In this document: piece by piece, positions 18,831 to 27,014 of the stretch
How the letters are laid out: each line of letters begins with the position of its first letter
How positions within the stretch are numbered: position 1 is the first letter of the stretch
Assembly (NCBI GenBank): GCA_020848745.1
Contig: JADLHM010000144.1
Coordinates: forward strand, 1-37,989
Direction: 5' to 3'
DNA from: Deltaproteobacteria bacterium
GTDB lineage: Bacteria; Desulfobacterota; Binatia; UTPRO1
DNA: 37,989 bases
The notes under the pieces: generated by a model
Database searches by the model: none
What the model was told of the DNA's origin: nothing
What the model saw: only the letters and a program-made list of their open reading frames with translations
Translations under genes and position numbers: made by a program

Positions 18831-20108
18831 ATGCAAGACCTTGAAGGCGTCCAGCTGGGCGCTCGGATCAAAGTGATCGGCGTCGGTGGGGGTGGCGGCA
18901 ACGCAGTCAACACGATGATCGCGGCCAGCCTCCAGGGCGTCGATTTCATGACCGCCAATACCGATGCGCAGGCGCTCAAGAACAATCTCGCGTCCGTGAA
19001 GCTCCAGCTCGGCACGGCCTTCACGAAGGGCCTCGGCGCGGGCGGCAATCCCGAGGTCGGCCGCAAGGCCGCCACCGAAGACGTCGAGCGGATCCGCGAG
19101 GTGCTGACGGGCGCGGACATGGTGTTCGTCACCGCCGGCATGGGCGGCGGCACCGGCACCGGCGGTGCGCCGGTCGTGGCGCGGGTCGCCCGCGAGCTCG
19201 GAGCTCTCACGGTCGGCGTCGTGACCAAGCCGTTCCACTTCGAAGGCAAGAAGCGCGGGCGCCAGGCCGAAGACGGTATGCGCGAGCTCAAGGCCAACGT
19301 CGACACCCTGATCGCGATCCCGAACCAGCGCCTCCTCGCGGTCGCCGGCCGTAACATGTCGATCCTCGAGACCTTCAAGAAGGCCGACGACGTGCTGCTG
19401 CAGGCCGTCCGCGGCATCTCCGACCTCATCACCGTCCACGGCCTCATCAACCTCGATTTCAACGACGTCCGCACGATCATGTCCGAGATGGGCATGGCGC
19501 TCATGGGCGCCGCCGTGGCGAGCGGCGAGGACCGCGCGGTCGAGGCCGCGCAGAAGGCGATCTCGAGTCCGCTCCTCGAGGACGTCTCGATCCAGGGCGC
19601 GCGCGGGGTCCTCATCAACATCACCGGAGGTTCGGATCTCACCATCCACGAGGTGAACGAGGCCGCGACTCTCATCCAGGAGGAAGCCGACGACGAGGCC
19701 AACATCATCTTCGGCGCCGTCATCGACGAGACCATGTCGGATCAGATCCGCATCACGGTCATCGCGACCGGCTTCGGCGAGGGGCGCGAGGACGTGAAGC
19801 GGCCTCCGAGCGTCACCGCGCAGCCGGTGGCCCAGGCGCCCGCGCAGCATGCGCAGTACGCCCCGGCCGCTCCGGCCGCTCCCGCGCCCCGCGTCGCCTT
19901 CACGCGCGAGCCGGTCCGCGAGGCCGCCCAGTCCGCCGCTGCGATGGCGCGCAAGGTGGTCCGCGTCGGCGGGATCAACGATCTCGACGGCACGATGTGG
20001 ACGCGGTCGAGCGGCGGGAACGAGCGGGGCGAGCCGATCTCGCTGACGGTGCCCGAGGACGACGACAGCCTCGACATCCCGACCTTCCTGCGCAAGCAGG
20101 CCGACTGA
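18831..20108 (+). CDS. ftsZ: Cell division GTPase FtsZ
   Basis: FtsZ is the tubulin-like GTPase that forms the Z ring. The 425-residue product begins with the usual nucleotide-binding strand [18 protein letters not shown]. It has the tubulin signature GGGTGTGG near residues 105-112, and the catalytic T7 loop [16 protein letters not shown] Pro/Ala-rich linker at about 325-400 leads to the C-terminal peptide DIPTFLRKQ, the FtsA-binding tail. The ATG at 18831 has AGGAGG at 18820-18825, 5 nt upstream; an upstream in-frame ATG at 18714 has no support in the family. It is last gene of the cluster and is followed by a strong hairpin. Confidence 0.97.
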   Translation: MQDLEGVQLGARIKVIGVGGGGGNAVNTMIAASLQGVDFMTANTDAQALKNNLASVKLQLGTAFTKGLGAGGNPEVGRKAATEDVERIREVLTGADMVFVTAGMGGGTGTGGAPVVARVARELGALTVGVVTKPFHFEGKKRGRQAEDGMRELKANVDTLIAIPNQRLLAVAGRNMSILETFKKADDVLLQAVRGISDLITVHGLINLDFNDVRTIMSEMGMALMGAAVASGEDRAVEAAQKAISSPLLEDVSIQGARGVLINITGGSDLTIHEVNEAATLIQEEADDEANIIFGAVIDETMSDQIRITVIATGFGEGREDVKRPPSVTAQPVAQAPAQHAQYAPAAPAAPAPRVAFTREPVREAAQSAAAMARKVVRVGGINDLDGTMWTRSSGGNERGEPISLTVPEDDDSLDIPTFLRKQAD

Positions 20109-20130
20109 CGCCGCACACGGCGGACGGCTC

Positions 20131-20172
20131 CACGGGGCACGCGGGCATCGCTCGCGTGCCCCGTGTCATTTG
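20131..20172 (+). terminator. Hairpin terminator after ftsZ
   Basis: CACGGGGCACGCG (20131-20143) pairs perfectly with CGCGTGCCCCGTG (20153-20165) around a 9-nt loop, 22 nt after the ftsZ stop. The following GTCATTTGG has only a weak T stretch, so termination may be inefficient or factor-assisted. It marks the end of the dcw transcription unit. Confidence 0.78.
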
Positions 20173-20222
20173 GTGGCGTCCTCTTCGCGGCCCGCACCGC
20201 GCCGCGCGATGCACTTTGCGCA

Positions 20223-20251
20223 TTGAGGCCGATGGCCGCAACTGCTAGCGT
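20223..20251 (+). promoter_or_regulatory. Possible promoter for the small zinc-ribbon gene
   Basis: TTGAGG (20223-20228) and TAGCGT (20246-20251) are separated by 17 bp. The same -10 variant TAGCGT with a 17-bp spacer occurs in front of the acyltransferase gene at 33919. The leader to the GTG at 20344 would be about 85 nt. Confidence 0.35.
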
Positions 20252-20343
20252 GCGCCGGTCGCTGATCGTCGTGAGCGTGCCCCCGGGCGTCGGCTCCACG
20301 ATCCCGCGCCGCGCGCGTGGCGTCGTCATTCGAGGAGGGGTAC

Positions 20344-20562
20344 GTGATCGGACCAAGCAAACGACAGGCACCGTCCTGTGAGAACTTGAACCACCGGCGG
20401 GCCAATGCGCCCGTCGCGCATTGCCCGCAGTGCGGCGGGGTCGTGAACCAGAGCCTGCGTGCGGCCTCGCGCTGCGACGACGCCAAGCACCTCCAGGCGC
20501 GCCGGACGTTCGCCGCGTTCTGCATCCATTGCGGCACGCAGCTGATCGCGGCGCTGCGCTGA
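20344..20562 (+). CDS. Small double zinc-knuckle protein, function unknown
   Basis: This is a 72-residue basic protein. It has two CxxC knuckles, C27-P-Q-C30 and C60-I-H-C63, plus C12 and C44, so one or two zinc sites are likely. The opening CENLNHRRANAPVAHCPQCGGVVN resembles short uncharacterised zinc-ribbon proteins that I associate with deltaproteobacterial-grade genomes; this is recollection, not a search. The GTG at 20344 is chosen because AGGAGG at 20333-20338 is 5 nt upstream; an in-frame ATG at 20317 would bury that site. It has no membrane segment or signal peptide. It lies 12 nt before the next gene and may be cotranscribed with it. Confidence 0.8.
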   Translation: MIGPSKRQAPSCENLNHRRANAPVAHCPQCGGVVNQSLRAASRCDDAKHLQARRTFAAFCIHCGTQLIAALR

Positions 20563-20574
20563 GCGCGCGGCGCC

Positions 20575-21090
20575 ATGGAGCCGCCGCCGGCCGATGACGC
20601 GCGGTTGCCGCGCGCCGTCGAGGCGAGCCCGCGCGCCGAGGCGGTCCGCGCCGCGCTGCGAGCGGACGCCCGCCCCCTGCGGACCGGCGGCGCGCTCGCG
20701 GTGGCGCACGTGCCCATGACCGCGACGCTCCGGTCGATGCTCGCCACGCTCGGCGCGGCCGGGCGGCTCGTGCGCGGCCTCGAGACGGCCGAGGAGGCGC
20801 TCGCCGGCGAGCGTCGGGGGCTCGCGGCGTTACCGGAGGAGATCCGCCGGCGGCAGGGGTCGCGCGTGTCCCGCGTGCTGGTGATGAGCGCCGACGGCGC
20901 CGACCGGTTCCACCGCCAGGTGGAGCGCCTGGTGCTCGCACACGCACCCCGGGTGGTGGCATGCCGGGTCGACTGCACGAGCGCCGAACTCGGCGCGGCC
21001 GCCTTCGGCCCCGGGGAGGTCGCGAAGCTCGTGTTGAGCGGTCGAAAGGCGGCGGCCGTCGCTCTGCTCGAAGCGCTCGCCGGGCCCTGA
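20575..21090 (+). CDS. Hypothetical protein
   Basis: I do not recognise a named family. The 171-residue product has an Ala/Arg-rich N-terminal third. The better-structured C-terminal half has alternating hydrophobic strands and helices (RVLVMSADGADRFHRQVERLVL, RVVACRVDCTSAELGAAAFGPGEVAKLVL, KAAAVALLEAL), like a small alpha/beta domain. It has no signal peptide or transmembrane helix. The start is uncertain because no ribosome site precedes the ATG. Codon use (GC-rich third positions) is like its neighbours, supporting a real gene. It follows the zinc-knuckle gene by 12 nt and precedes motA by 100 nt. Confidence 0.65.
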   Translation: MEPPPADDARLPRAVEASPRAEAVRAALRADARPLRTGGALAVAHVPMTATLRSMLATLGAAGRLVRGLETAEEALAGERRGLAALPEEIRRRQGSRVSRVLVMSADGADRFHRQVERLVLAHAPRVVACRVDCTSAELGAAAFGPGEVAKLVLSGRKAAAVALLEALAGP

Positions 21091-21114
21091 GCGCGGGCAC
21101 CCTGGCGTTTCAGC

Positions 21115-21142
21115 TCAAGTTACGGCCCGCTCCGGCCGAGAA
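21115..21142 (+). promoter_or_regulatory. Sigma-28 (FliA)-like promoter for motAB
   Basis: TCAAGTTA (21115-21122) and GCCGAGAA (21135-21142) match the flagellar sigma-28 consensus TAAAGTTT / GCCGATAA at 6/8 and 7/8 positions. The 12-bp spacer is one more than the usual 11. The expected start is about 40 nt before motA, whose ATG lacks a good Shine-Dalgarno. motAB are late flagellar genes in other bacteria, which fits, but the spacer deviation keeps this tentative. Confidence 0.5.
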
Positions 21143-21190
21143 CATGTACGCACGGCGGGGACGTCCCGCGCGCGGCGCACAGCACATCGC

Positions 21191-22051
21191 ATGTTCACGA
21201 TCATCGGCATCGTCGTCGTCCTCGCCTGCGTGATCGGCGGGTTCGCGTTCATCGACGGGCCGATGCACGTCCTCTTCCAGCCCGGCGAGCTCATCATCAT
21301 CGGCGGCGCGGCGGTCGGCTCGCTGTTGATCTCGGCCCCCGGCAAAGCGCTCGGGCTCGTCGGCAAGGGCTTGGGATCGGCCTTCGGCTCGAGTGCGCCG
21401 AGCAAGGGCGACTACCTCGACCTCTTGAAGATGCAGTACGAGGTCTTCCAGTTCATGCGGAAGAACGGAGCCGTCGCGCTCGACGAGCACGTCCAGGATT
21501 TCCACAAGAGCGCCATCTTCTCGAAGTACCCGAGCTTCCTGAAGAACCATCACGCGGTCGAGTTCCTGCGCGACGCCTTGAAGCAGATCGTGAACGGCAC
21601 GGCGTCGGCGGAGGAGCTCGACACGCTCCTCGACACCGAGCTCGACACCCACCACGAGGAGCACATGATCCCGGTCGGTCTCATCCAGAAGACGGGTGAC
21701 GCGCTTCCGGGTCTCGGCATCGTCGCCGCCGTGCTCGGCATCATCGTGACGATGGGCTCGCTCGACGCGGGGCCGGAGGAGATCGGTCATCACATCGCCG
21801 CAGCGCTCGTCGGGACGTTCCTCGGCGTCCTCCTGTCGTACGGCATCCTGAATCCGATCGCGACCAACATCGAGGTGCAGGGCGCCGCTGCGGCGAAGTA
21901 CCTGCGCTGCATCAAGGACGGCGTGGTCGCCTCGCAGCGGGGGACGTCGCCGATCGTGGCCGTCGAGTTCGCGCGCAAGGCGATCTTCGAGAGCACCCGT
22001 CCCACGGGTGACGAGCTCGACGAAGCGGTGCGCAGTCTGAAGAGCGCCTGA
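21191..22051 (+). CDS. motA: Flagellar motor stator protein MotA
   Basis: MotA forms the five-fold stator ring around MotB and couples ion flow to rotor torque. The 286-residue product shows membrane helices at about 2-20 and 33-50 (PGELIIIGGAAVGSLLI) and two near the C-terminal half (LPGLGIVAAVLGIIVTMGS and IAAALVGTFLGVLLSYGIL). PGLGIVAAVLGI and GTFLGVLLSYG are MotA/PomA signatures. The cytoplasmic loop between helices 2 and 3 is charged. It overlaps motB by one base (TGATG). No other flagellar gene is in the window, so the flagellum itself is inferred. Confidence 0.95.
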   Translation: MFTIIGIVVVLACVIGGFAFIDGPMHVLFQPGELIIIGGAAVGSLLISAPGKALGLVGKGLGSAFGSSAPSKGDYLDLLKMQYEVFQFMRKNGAVALDEHVQDFHKSAIFSKYPSFLKNHHAVEFLRDALKQIVNGTASAEELDTLLDTELDTHHEEHMIPVGLIQKTGDALPGLGIVAAVLGIIVTMGSLDAGPEEIGHHIAAALVGTFLGVLLSYGILNPIATNIEVQGAAAAKYLRCIKDGVVASQRGTSPIVAVEFARKAIFESTRPTGDELDEAVRSLKSA

Positions 22052-22938
22052 TGTCGGCCAAGGGCCAGCCGCAGGTCGTCGTCCGCTGGAAGAAGAAGAA
22101 GGGCCATGGCGGCGGCCACCACGGCGGCGCGTGGAAGGTCGCGTACGCCGACTTCATCACGTGCATGTTCGCGCTCTTCCTGGTGCTCTGGCTCCTCACC
22201 CAAGCCGACTTGAAGCTGCGCCAGGAGCTGGCGCGCTACTTCCGGAACGCGGGCGTGCAGTCGGGCGGCTCGATGCTCGGCGACAAGCTCGAGAACGCGA
22301 AGACCGAGAACAAGCGGCCGCTCGAGGCGGCCCTCACGATCGTCCAGGGCGTGGGGGAGGAACTCGAGGCGCTGCGCGGCTCGGCCAAGGAGATCCAGGA
22401 AGCCCTCGAACACGAGCCCGAGTTCGGCGCGATCAAGGACCACGTCCGCGTCGAGGTGACGTCCGAGGGGCTCGAGATCCAGATCGTCGACTCCGGCGCG
22501 AGCGGCCGCAAGGGCCTCCTCTTCGACCTCAGCAGCTCGGCGTTGAAGCCGGAGCTCGTGGCGCTCCTGAAAGAGCTCGCCGGCCACCTCAAGACGCTGC
22601 CGAACCACATCGAGATCGGTGGTCACACCGACGCGCGTCCGTTCGCCGCCGGCGCGGGGCTGAGCAACTGGGACCTGTCCTTCGAGCGCGCGAACAACGC
22701 GCGCGCCGTGCTCGAGCAGTCCGGCATCCGTTCGAGCCAGATCCTTCGCATCAGCGCGTACGGAGCCGAAAAGCCCCTGAACGTCGCCGACCCGCTCGCC
22801 GACGAGAACCGCCGCCTCAGCATCCTCGCCCGCCGCGAGAAGACCGACAAGGACGAGCAGGCGGGGCCGGCGTCGGCGGGTTTCGGCGGGCAACCGGTCG
22901 CGCCGCGCATCGTCGACCCCGGCACGCCGCCGGTGTGA
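22051..22938 (+). CDS. motB: Flagellar motor stator protein MotB
   Basis: MotB is the peptidoglycan-anchored stator subunit. The 295-residue product has a basic His/Gly/Lys tail (RWKKKKGHGGGHHGGAW). One transmembrane helix at about 35-53 follows the proton-carrying aspartate D34 (YADFITCMFALFLVLWLL), then comes a plug/linker region and an OmpA-like domain (LLFDLSSSALKPE, IEIGGHTDARPF, WDLSFERANNARAVLEQSGI, NRRLSILA) that binds peptidoglycan. The last 30 residues are Gly/Pro-rich. The start overlaps the motA stop, giving translational coupling for the fixed subunit ratio. Confidence 0.95.
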   Translation: MSAKGQPQVVVRWKKKKGHGGGHHGGAWKVAYADFITCMFALFLVLWLLTQADLKLRQELARYFRNAGVQSGGSMLGDKLENAKTENKRPLEAALTIVQGVGEELEALRGSAKEIQEALEHEPEFGAIKDHVRVEVTSEGLEIQIVDSGASGRKGLLFDLSSSALKPELVALLKELAGHLKTLPNHIEIGGHTDARPFAAGAGLSNWDLSFERANNARAVLEQSGIRSSQILRISAYGAEKPLNVADPLADENRRLSILARREKTDKDEQAGPASAGFGGQPVAPRIVDPGTPPV

Positions 22939-23013
22939 TGCGTCCGCGGCGTCCGCCCGCGGCTCGCAGCCAGGCTCCCTGCGCCGCAGCCGGCGGCAGG
23001 CTCTCAGCCTCGA

Positions 23014-23712
23014 TCACGCCAGATCGAACAGCAGCAGCTCACTCGGCTCCGCGGCGACGATCGCGAGCGTGCGTTCGTCGCTCACCGCCGCGCCGTCGCC
23101 CGCCGCGAGCGTCGTGCCGTTCGCCGCAATCCGTCCGTGCGCGATCTGCACCCACGCGTATCGTCCCGGCGCGAGCGCGTGCGTGACCCGCATGCCGGGC
23201 TCGAGCACCGTTGCGTAGAGCGCCACGTCTTGGTGGATGGTGACGGACCCGTCCCGACCGTCGGGTGCGCCGACCAGACGCAACCGGCCGAGCTTCTCGT
23301 CGCGACCGAACGTGCGTTGCTCGTAGCTCGGCGGCGTGCCGGTCGTCGCCGGCAGGAGCCAGATCTGAAGCAGGTGCACAGGGGTGGTCGCCGACGCGTT
23401 GTGCTCGCTGTGGGTGACGCCGGTGCCGGCACTCATACGCTGGACGTCGTCGGGGCGAATGACCGAGCCGTTCCCCATGCTGTCTTTGTGCGCCAGGGCG
23501 CCCTCGAGCACGTACGTGACGATCTCCATGTCCCGGTGCGGGTGGGTGCCGAAGCCGCGCCCACCGCGGACGACGTCCTCGTTGATGACGCGAAGGGCGC
23601 GAAATCCCATATGTCGCGGGTCGTGGTACTCCCCGAACGAGAACGTGTGCCGGGTATCGAGCCACCCGAAATCGAAGTGGCCGCGGTCGTGCGCCTTGCG
23701 GATGGTGAGCAT
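23014..23712 (-). CDS. Pirin family protein (YhhW-like bicupin)
   Basis: The product is 232 residues with the pirin N-terminal cupin: ARKAHDRGHFDFGWLDTRHTFSFGEY-type opening, GTHPHRDMEIVTYVLEGALAHKDSMGN, and QRMSAGTGVTHSEHN. Metal ligands can be assigned as H57, H59, H101 and E103, the same numbers recalled for E. coli YhhW, which supports the start at 23712 (MLTIRKA) over upstream in-frame starts. YhhW has quercetin 2,3-dioxygenase activity in vitro; the physiological role of such proteins is unclear. The C-terminal cupin is shorter and less conserved. The gene converges on motB and diverges from the radical SAM gene. Confidence 0.9.
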   Translation of the reverse strand: MLTIRKAHDRGHFDFGWLDTRHTFSFGEYHDPRHMGFRALRVINEDVVRGGRGFGTHPHRDMEIVTYVLEGALAHKDSMGNGSVIRPDDVQRMSAGTGVTHSEHNASATTPVHLLQIWLLPATTGTPPSYEQRTFGRDEKLGRLRLVGAPDGRDGSVTIHQDVALYATVLEPGMRVTHALAPGRYAWVQIAHGRIAANGTTLAAGDGAAVSDERTLAIVAAEPSELLLFDLA

Positions 23713-23741
23713 GACGAGGGAGATGCACATGCTTCCGGCGC

Positions 23742-23770
23742 TCGTCAACGGAACCGCCGGGGCCTATACT
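23742..23770 (+). promoter_or_regulatory. Candidate promoter for the radical SAM-acpS operon
   Basis: TCGTCA (23742-23747, 4/6) and TATACT (23765-23770, 5/6) are 17 bp apart. The ATG at 23781 starts 10 nt after the -10 box, so the transcript would have almost no leader; no Shine-Dalgarno is present. On the other strand TTGACG overlaps the same -35 position and could serve the pirin gene. Confidence 0.45.
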
Positions 23771-23780
23771 CGCGCGTTCG

Positions 23781-25508
23781 ATGCCGGAGTCCCTTCGCGA
23801 CCGCAATCGCGACCGCCACGCGCAGGAGCGCTTCCTGTTCACGCCTACCGGCGGAGGCGACGTGTCGGTCTGCCTCGTCTATCCCAACACCTACCCGGTC
23901 GGCATGGCGAACCTCGGCTTCCAGTCGGTGTTCGAGATCCTGAGCCGGCACCCGCGCGTGCGCTGCGAGCGTGCGTTTCTGCCCGACTCCGACCAGCGCG
24001 GCAGCGAGGTCGTGAGCTTCGAGAGCGGGAGGCCGCTGCGCGACTTCGAGATCGTCGCCTTCTCCATTTCCTTCGAGACGGACTATCTGCACGTGGTCGA
24101 CATCCTCGCCGGCGCCGGCATTGCGCCGCTCCGCGAGGAGCGGCAGGGCGGCGGGCCGCTGCTCCTCTGCGGCGGACCGGCCACGTTCCTCAATCCCGAG
24201 CCGATCGCGGACTTCTTCGACGTCTTCTTCGTCGGAGAGGGCGAGGAGATGATTCCCGAGCTGCTCGCGCAATTCGTCGCGGCGCGCGACGCCGGGGCGG
24301 GCCGCGGCGGCGTGCTCGAGGCGATCGCCGAGGTGGGCGGCGCCTACCGCCCGGATCGTTACGCGGTCGAGTACGCGTCCGACGGGACGATCGCCTCGGT
24401 GGCGTACCATGGCCCCGGCTCGGGCGTCGTCACGCGTCGCCTCCTCGCCGACCTCGACCGCTTCACGACGGCGAGCAAGGTGCTCGCCCCCGGGGCGGTC
24501 TTCGGCGACATGTACCTCGTCGAGGCGAGCCGCGGCTGCGAGTGGGGCTGCCGTTTCTGCGCCGCCGGCTACATGTACCGTCCGATCCGCCATCGGAGCG
24601 TCGGTGCGCTCGAAGCCGCGATCGACGAGGGCCTCGCGCATCGCTCGACGATCGGGCTCGTCGGTGCGGAGATGGCGAGCGTACCGGGGGTCGCGAGCCT
24701 CTGTGAGCGCGTCGTCGCGGCCGGCGGGCGCGCCTCTCCGTCGTCGCTCAAGGCCGACGTCCTCACGCAGCGCCTCGCGCGCGCGCTCGGGCGGAGCGCC
24801 AACCAGAGCGTCACGGTCGCGCCGGAGGCGGGCTCGGAGCGCATGCGGCGGATCATCAACAAGAACCTGACCGAGCCCGAGATCCTGCGTGCCGCCGATT
24901 GGCTCGTCGGCGCCGGCGTGCGCGCCATGAAGCTCTATTTCATGATCGGCCTCCCGACCGAGACGCCCGAGGACGTCGACGCCATCGTCGACCTCAGCCG
25001 CAGGATCGGCGAGCGCTTCCAGCGCGAAGGCCGGGTGCAGCAGATCAAGCTCTCCGTGAATCCCTTCGGCCCGAAACCCTGGACGCCGTTCCAGTGGGAG
25101 CCGATGGAGGATCTGCGCTCGCTGAAGGCCAAGATCGGCCGGCTCCGGCGCGCGATCGGGCGGTTGCGCGGGGTCGACATCGACGTCGGGTCGCCACGCG
25201 AGGCGTACTACGCGACCGTATTGTCGCGCGGCGACCGTCGCGTATCGCGTCTGCTGCTCGCAATCCACGCGGCGGACGGCGACTGGTGGAGCGTGCTCCG
25301 CGCCTGGGAGCGGGAGCCTCCGGAGGGCGGCGTCGACCCGCGCGTCTTCTCGCATCGAGCCTACGCCGCGGACGAGATCCTGCCGTGGGACATCCTCGAC
25401 CACAGCCTGCACAAGCGCTTCCTCTGGGCGGAGCGCGAGCGGGCACGGGTCGAGCGCCAGACGATGCCGTGCGACGTGACCACCTGTCGCGTCTGCGGGG
25501 CCTGTTGA
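23781..25508 (+). CDS. B12-binding-type radical SAM protein (TIGR03960-like)
   Basis: The 575-residue product has an N-terminal cobalamin-binding-like Rossmann region (about 25-160: VYPNTYPVGMANLGFQSVFE, LLLCGGPATFLNPEPIADFFD, FVGEGEEMI). It continues with a radical SAM core with the CxxxCxxC cluster C253, C257, C260 (SRGCEWGCRFCAAGYMYRP). The C terminus has four more cysteines (CDVTTCRVCGAC) that may bind metal. This matches the uncharacterised TIGR03960-type family; many relatives continue into a DUF2344 domain, which is absent here. The substrate is unknown. The ATG is near-leaderless relative to the TATACT box. The stop overlaps acpS (TGATG). Confidence 0.85.
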   Translation: MPESLRDRNRDRHAQERFLFTPTGGGDVSVCLVYPNTYPVGMANLGFQSVFEILSRHPRVRCERAFLPDSDQRGSEVVSFESGRPLRDFEIVAFSISFETDYLHVVDILAGAGIAPLREERQGGGPLLLCGGPATFLNPEPIADFFDVFFVGEGEEMIPELLAQFVAARDAGAGRGGVLEAIAEVGGAYRPDRYAVEYASDGTIASVAYHGPGSGVVTRRLLADLDRFTTASKVLAPGAVFGDMYLVEASRGCEWGCRFCAAGYMYRPIRHRSVGALEAAIDEGLAHRSTIGLVGAEMASVPGVASLCERVVAAGGRASPSSLKADVLTQRLARALGRSANQSVTVAPEAGSERMRRIINKNLTEPEILRAADWLVGAGVRAMKLYFMIGLPTETPEDVDAIVDLSRRIGERFQREGRVQQIKLSVNPFGPKPWTPFQWEPMEDLRSLKAKIGRLRRAIGRLRGVDIDVGSPREAYYATVLSRGDRRVSRLLLAIHAADGDWWSVLRAWEREPPEGGVDPRVFSHRAYAADEILPWDILDHSLHKRFLWAERERARVERQTMPCDVTTCRVCGAC

Positions 25509-25906
25509 TGGCGATCGTCGGCACGGGCGTCGACGTCGCCGAGGTGGCGCGCGTACGCGCCGCGCTCGAGGAGCCGACGACCGGCGCGCGCTTCAGGGCG
25601 CGCGTGTTCACGCAGGACGAGCAGCGCTACTGCGAGGCGCGCGGCGCCGGTCGATTCCAGAGCTACGCCGCCCGCTTCGCGGCCAAGGAGGCGGTCATGA
25701 AGGCGCTCGGCCTCGGGTGGGGGCGTCACATCGGCTGGCTCGACGTCGAGGTCGTGCGCGCGGAGGACGGACGCCCGACGCTCCGCCTGCACGGCAAGGG
25801 GGGGGCCGCCGCGGGCGCCGCCGGGGTCGCGCGCTTCCACCTGGCGCTCAGCCACACCCGCGAGATCGCGATCGCGCAGGTGATCGCCGAGGGCGCCGCC
25901 GCGTGA
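25508..25906 (+). CDS. acpS: Holo-[acyl-carrier-protein] synthase AcpS
   Basis: AcpS transfers 4'-phosphopantetheine from CoA to a serine of acyl carrier protein, activating fatty acid synthesis. The 132-residue product has the two family motifs: GTGVDVAEVARV with metal ligand D9, and ARFAAKEAVMKALGLG with the conserved Glu and Lys. The C terminus LALSHTREIAIAQVIAE is also typical. Length is normal for group I (bacterial AcpS) enzymes. It overlaps the radical SAM stop by one base, so the two are probably translated together. Confidence 0.95.
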   Translation: MAIVGTGVDVAEVARVRAALEEPTTGARFRARVFTQDEQRYCEARGAGRFQSYAARFAAKEAVMKALGLGWGRHIGWLDVEVVRAEDGRPTLRLHGKGGAAAGAAGVARFHLALSHTREIAIAQVIAEGAAA

Positions 25907-25981
25907 TCCGGGTATCGCGGCGTCCGCCGGACGGCGCGCGCCGCCTCGTTCGGCGCGGCACGCTCGCCGCCGCCGGCGGGA

Positions 25982-26773
25982 TCACTCGCCGCGAAAGCTC
26001 GGCTTGCGCTTCTCGAGGAAGGCGCGGACGCCCTCGGCATAGTCGGCGCTCGCGAAGCAATCGGCGATCAGCCGCCGCACCGCTTCGAGGTCGCGCCCGC
26101 CCGGGTCGCGCTGGGTCTCGGCGATCGCGCGCTTCGCGGCGCGGATCGTGAGCGGCGCGTTCGCGGCGATGCCTTCGGCATAGCTCCGGGTGAAGGACGC
26201 CAAGTCCGCCTTGGCCACCACCTGGTTCACGAGGCCGATGCGGAGCGCCTCGTCGGCGGTGTAGGTGCGGGCCGTGAAGAAGAGCTCGCTCGCGGCGGAG
26301 GGGCCGACGAGGCTCGCCAGGCGCTCGACGCCGGCATACGCGTAGCCGAGGCCGAGCCGGGCCGGTGGAAGCGCCATGCGGATGTCGTCGGCGGCGACGC
26401 GGAGGTCGGCGCAGGCCGCGATCGCGAGGCCTCCGCCGATGCAGACGCCCTGGAGCATGGCCACGACCGGCTTCTCGAGCGCGAGCAGCGCCGCGAAGGC
26501 CCGGCCGTTCGTCTGCTCGTACGCGGCGGCGGAGGCGGGGTCCTTGCGATGGGTCGCGAACTCCGAGATGTCCGCGCCGGCCGCGAAGGCGTCGTCGCCG
26601 GCACCGCGCAGCACGACGACGCGGACCTCCGGGTCGGCCGCGAGCTCCGCGACGAGCCCCGGGATCGCTTCCCACATCTCGAAGCGCACTGCGTTCAGGC
26701 GCGCCGGGTTGCGGAGCACCATCCACGCCACACCCGCCGGGCCACGCTCGATGTCGATGCCGAACTCGCTCAC
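25982..26773 (-). CDS. Crotonase-superfamily protein (enoyl-CoA hydratase/isomerase fold)
   Basis: The 263-residue product has the crotonase fold with both oxyanion-hole segments, AAGADISEF (about 65-72) and the glycine loop VCIGGGLAIAACADLRVA (about 110-127). The two glutamates of classical enoyl-CoA hydratase (rat 144 and 164) are replaced: A117 stands at the first position and A138 (in PPARLGLG) at the second. It is therefore unlikely to be a standard hydratase; isomerase, hydrolase, decarboxylase or another CoA chemistry is possible. The GTG at 26773 gives the usual family N terminus; an ATG at 26815 would add 14 residues. The gene is convergent with acpS. Confidence 0.85.
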   Translation of the reverse strand: MSEFGIDIERGPAGVAWMVLRNPARLNAVRFEMWEAIPGLVAELAADPEVRVVVLRGAGDDAFAAGADISEFATHRKDPASAAAYEQTNGRAFAALLALEKPVVAMLQGVCIGGGLAIAACADLRVAADDIRMALPPARLGLGYAYAGVERLASLVGPSAASELFFTARTYTADEALRIGLVNQVVAKADLASFTRSYAEGIAANAPLTIRAAKRAIAETQRDPGGRDLEAVRRLIADCFASADYAEGVRAFLEKRKPSFRGE

Positions 26774-26877
26774 GCCGCTTTCCCTTTCCGCGGCACCTCG
26801 TACACGAGCATTCACGGTTCCGCCAGGCGCCCGAGCAATGTCTCGGTTTCATCCGCGCGCACGAACGAGCGGTGGCA

Positions 26878-27014
26878 GCAAGCAGGCGGGTCGGGGAGGG
26901 TTTCTACGGTCGCCGGGTCGCTGGTCCCGGCGCGTAGAGCCCGCCGGAGCTTCTCCGTCTTGCGCACACGCGAGCTGACGGCTCCCCGAAGCCATCCCCG
27001 ACCCGCCTGCTTGC
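26878..27014. repeat. Palindromic intergenic element, copy A (137 bp)
   Basis: The element is bounded by a perfect 20-bp inverted repeat: GCAAGCAGGCGGGTCGGGGA at 26878-26897 and its complement at 26995-27014. Inside, reading on +, are TTCTACGGTCGCC (26911-26923), a small internal hairpin GCCGGG/CCCGGC, CGCGTA, GCCCGCCGG, TCTTGCGCAC and GCGAGCTGACGGCTCCCCGA. Copy B at 27111-27251 has the same blocks in the same order on the other strand. It has no coding potential and no obvious target-site duplication. It resembles ERIC or MITE-like imperfect palindromes in size and symmetry, but the sequence is not one I recognise. It lies 104 bp upstream of the crotonase start. Confidence 0.85.

Noticed and set aside
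22939-23013. Terminator between motB and pirin
   Set aside because: Only short GC stems such as AGGCT/AGCCT are present, with no T run; not strong enough to list.
25907-25981. Terminator between acpS and the crotonase gene
   Set aside because: A small CGTCC/GGACG hairpin exists, but the whole spacer is GC-only and no T tract follows.
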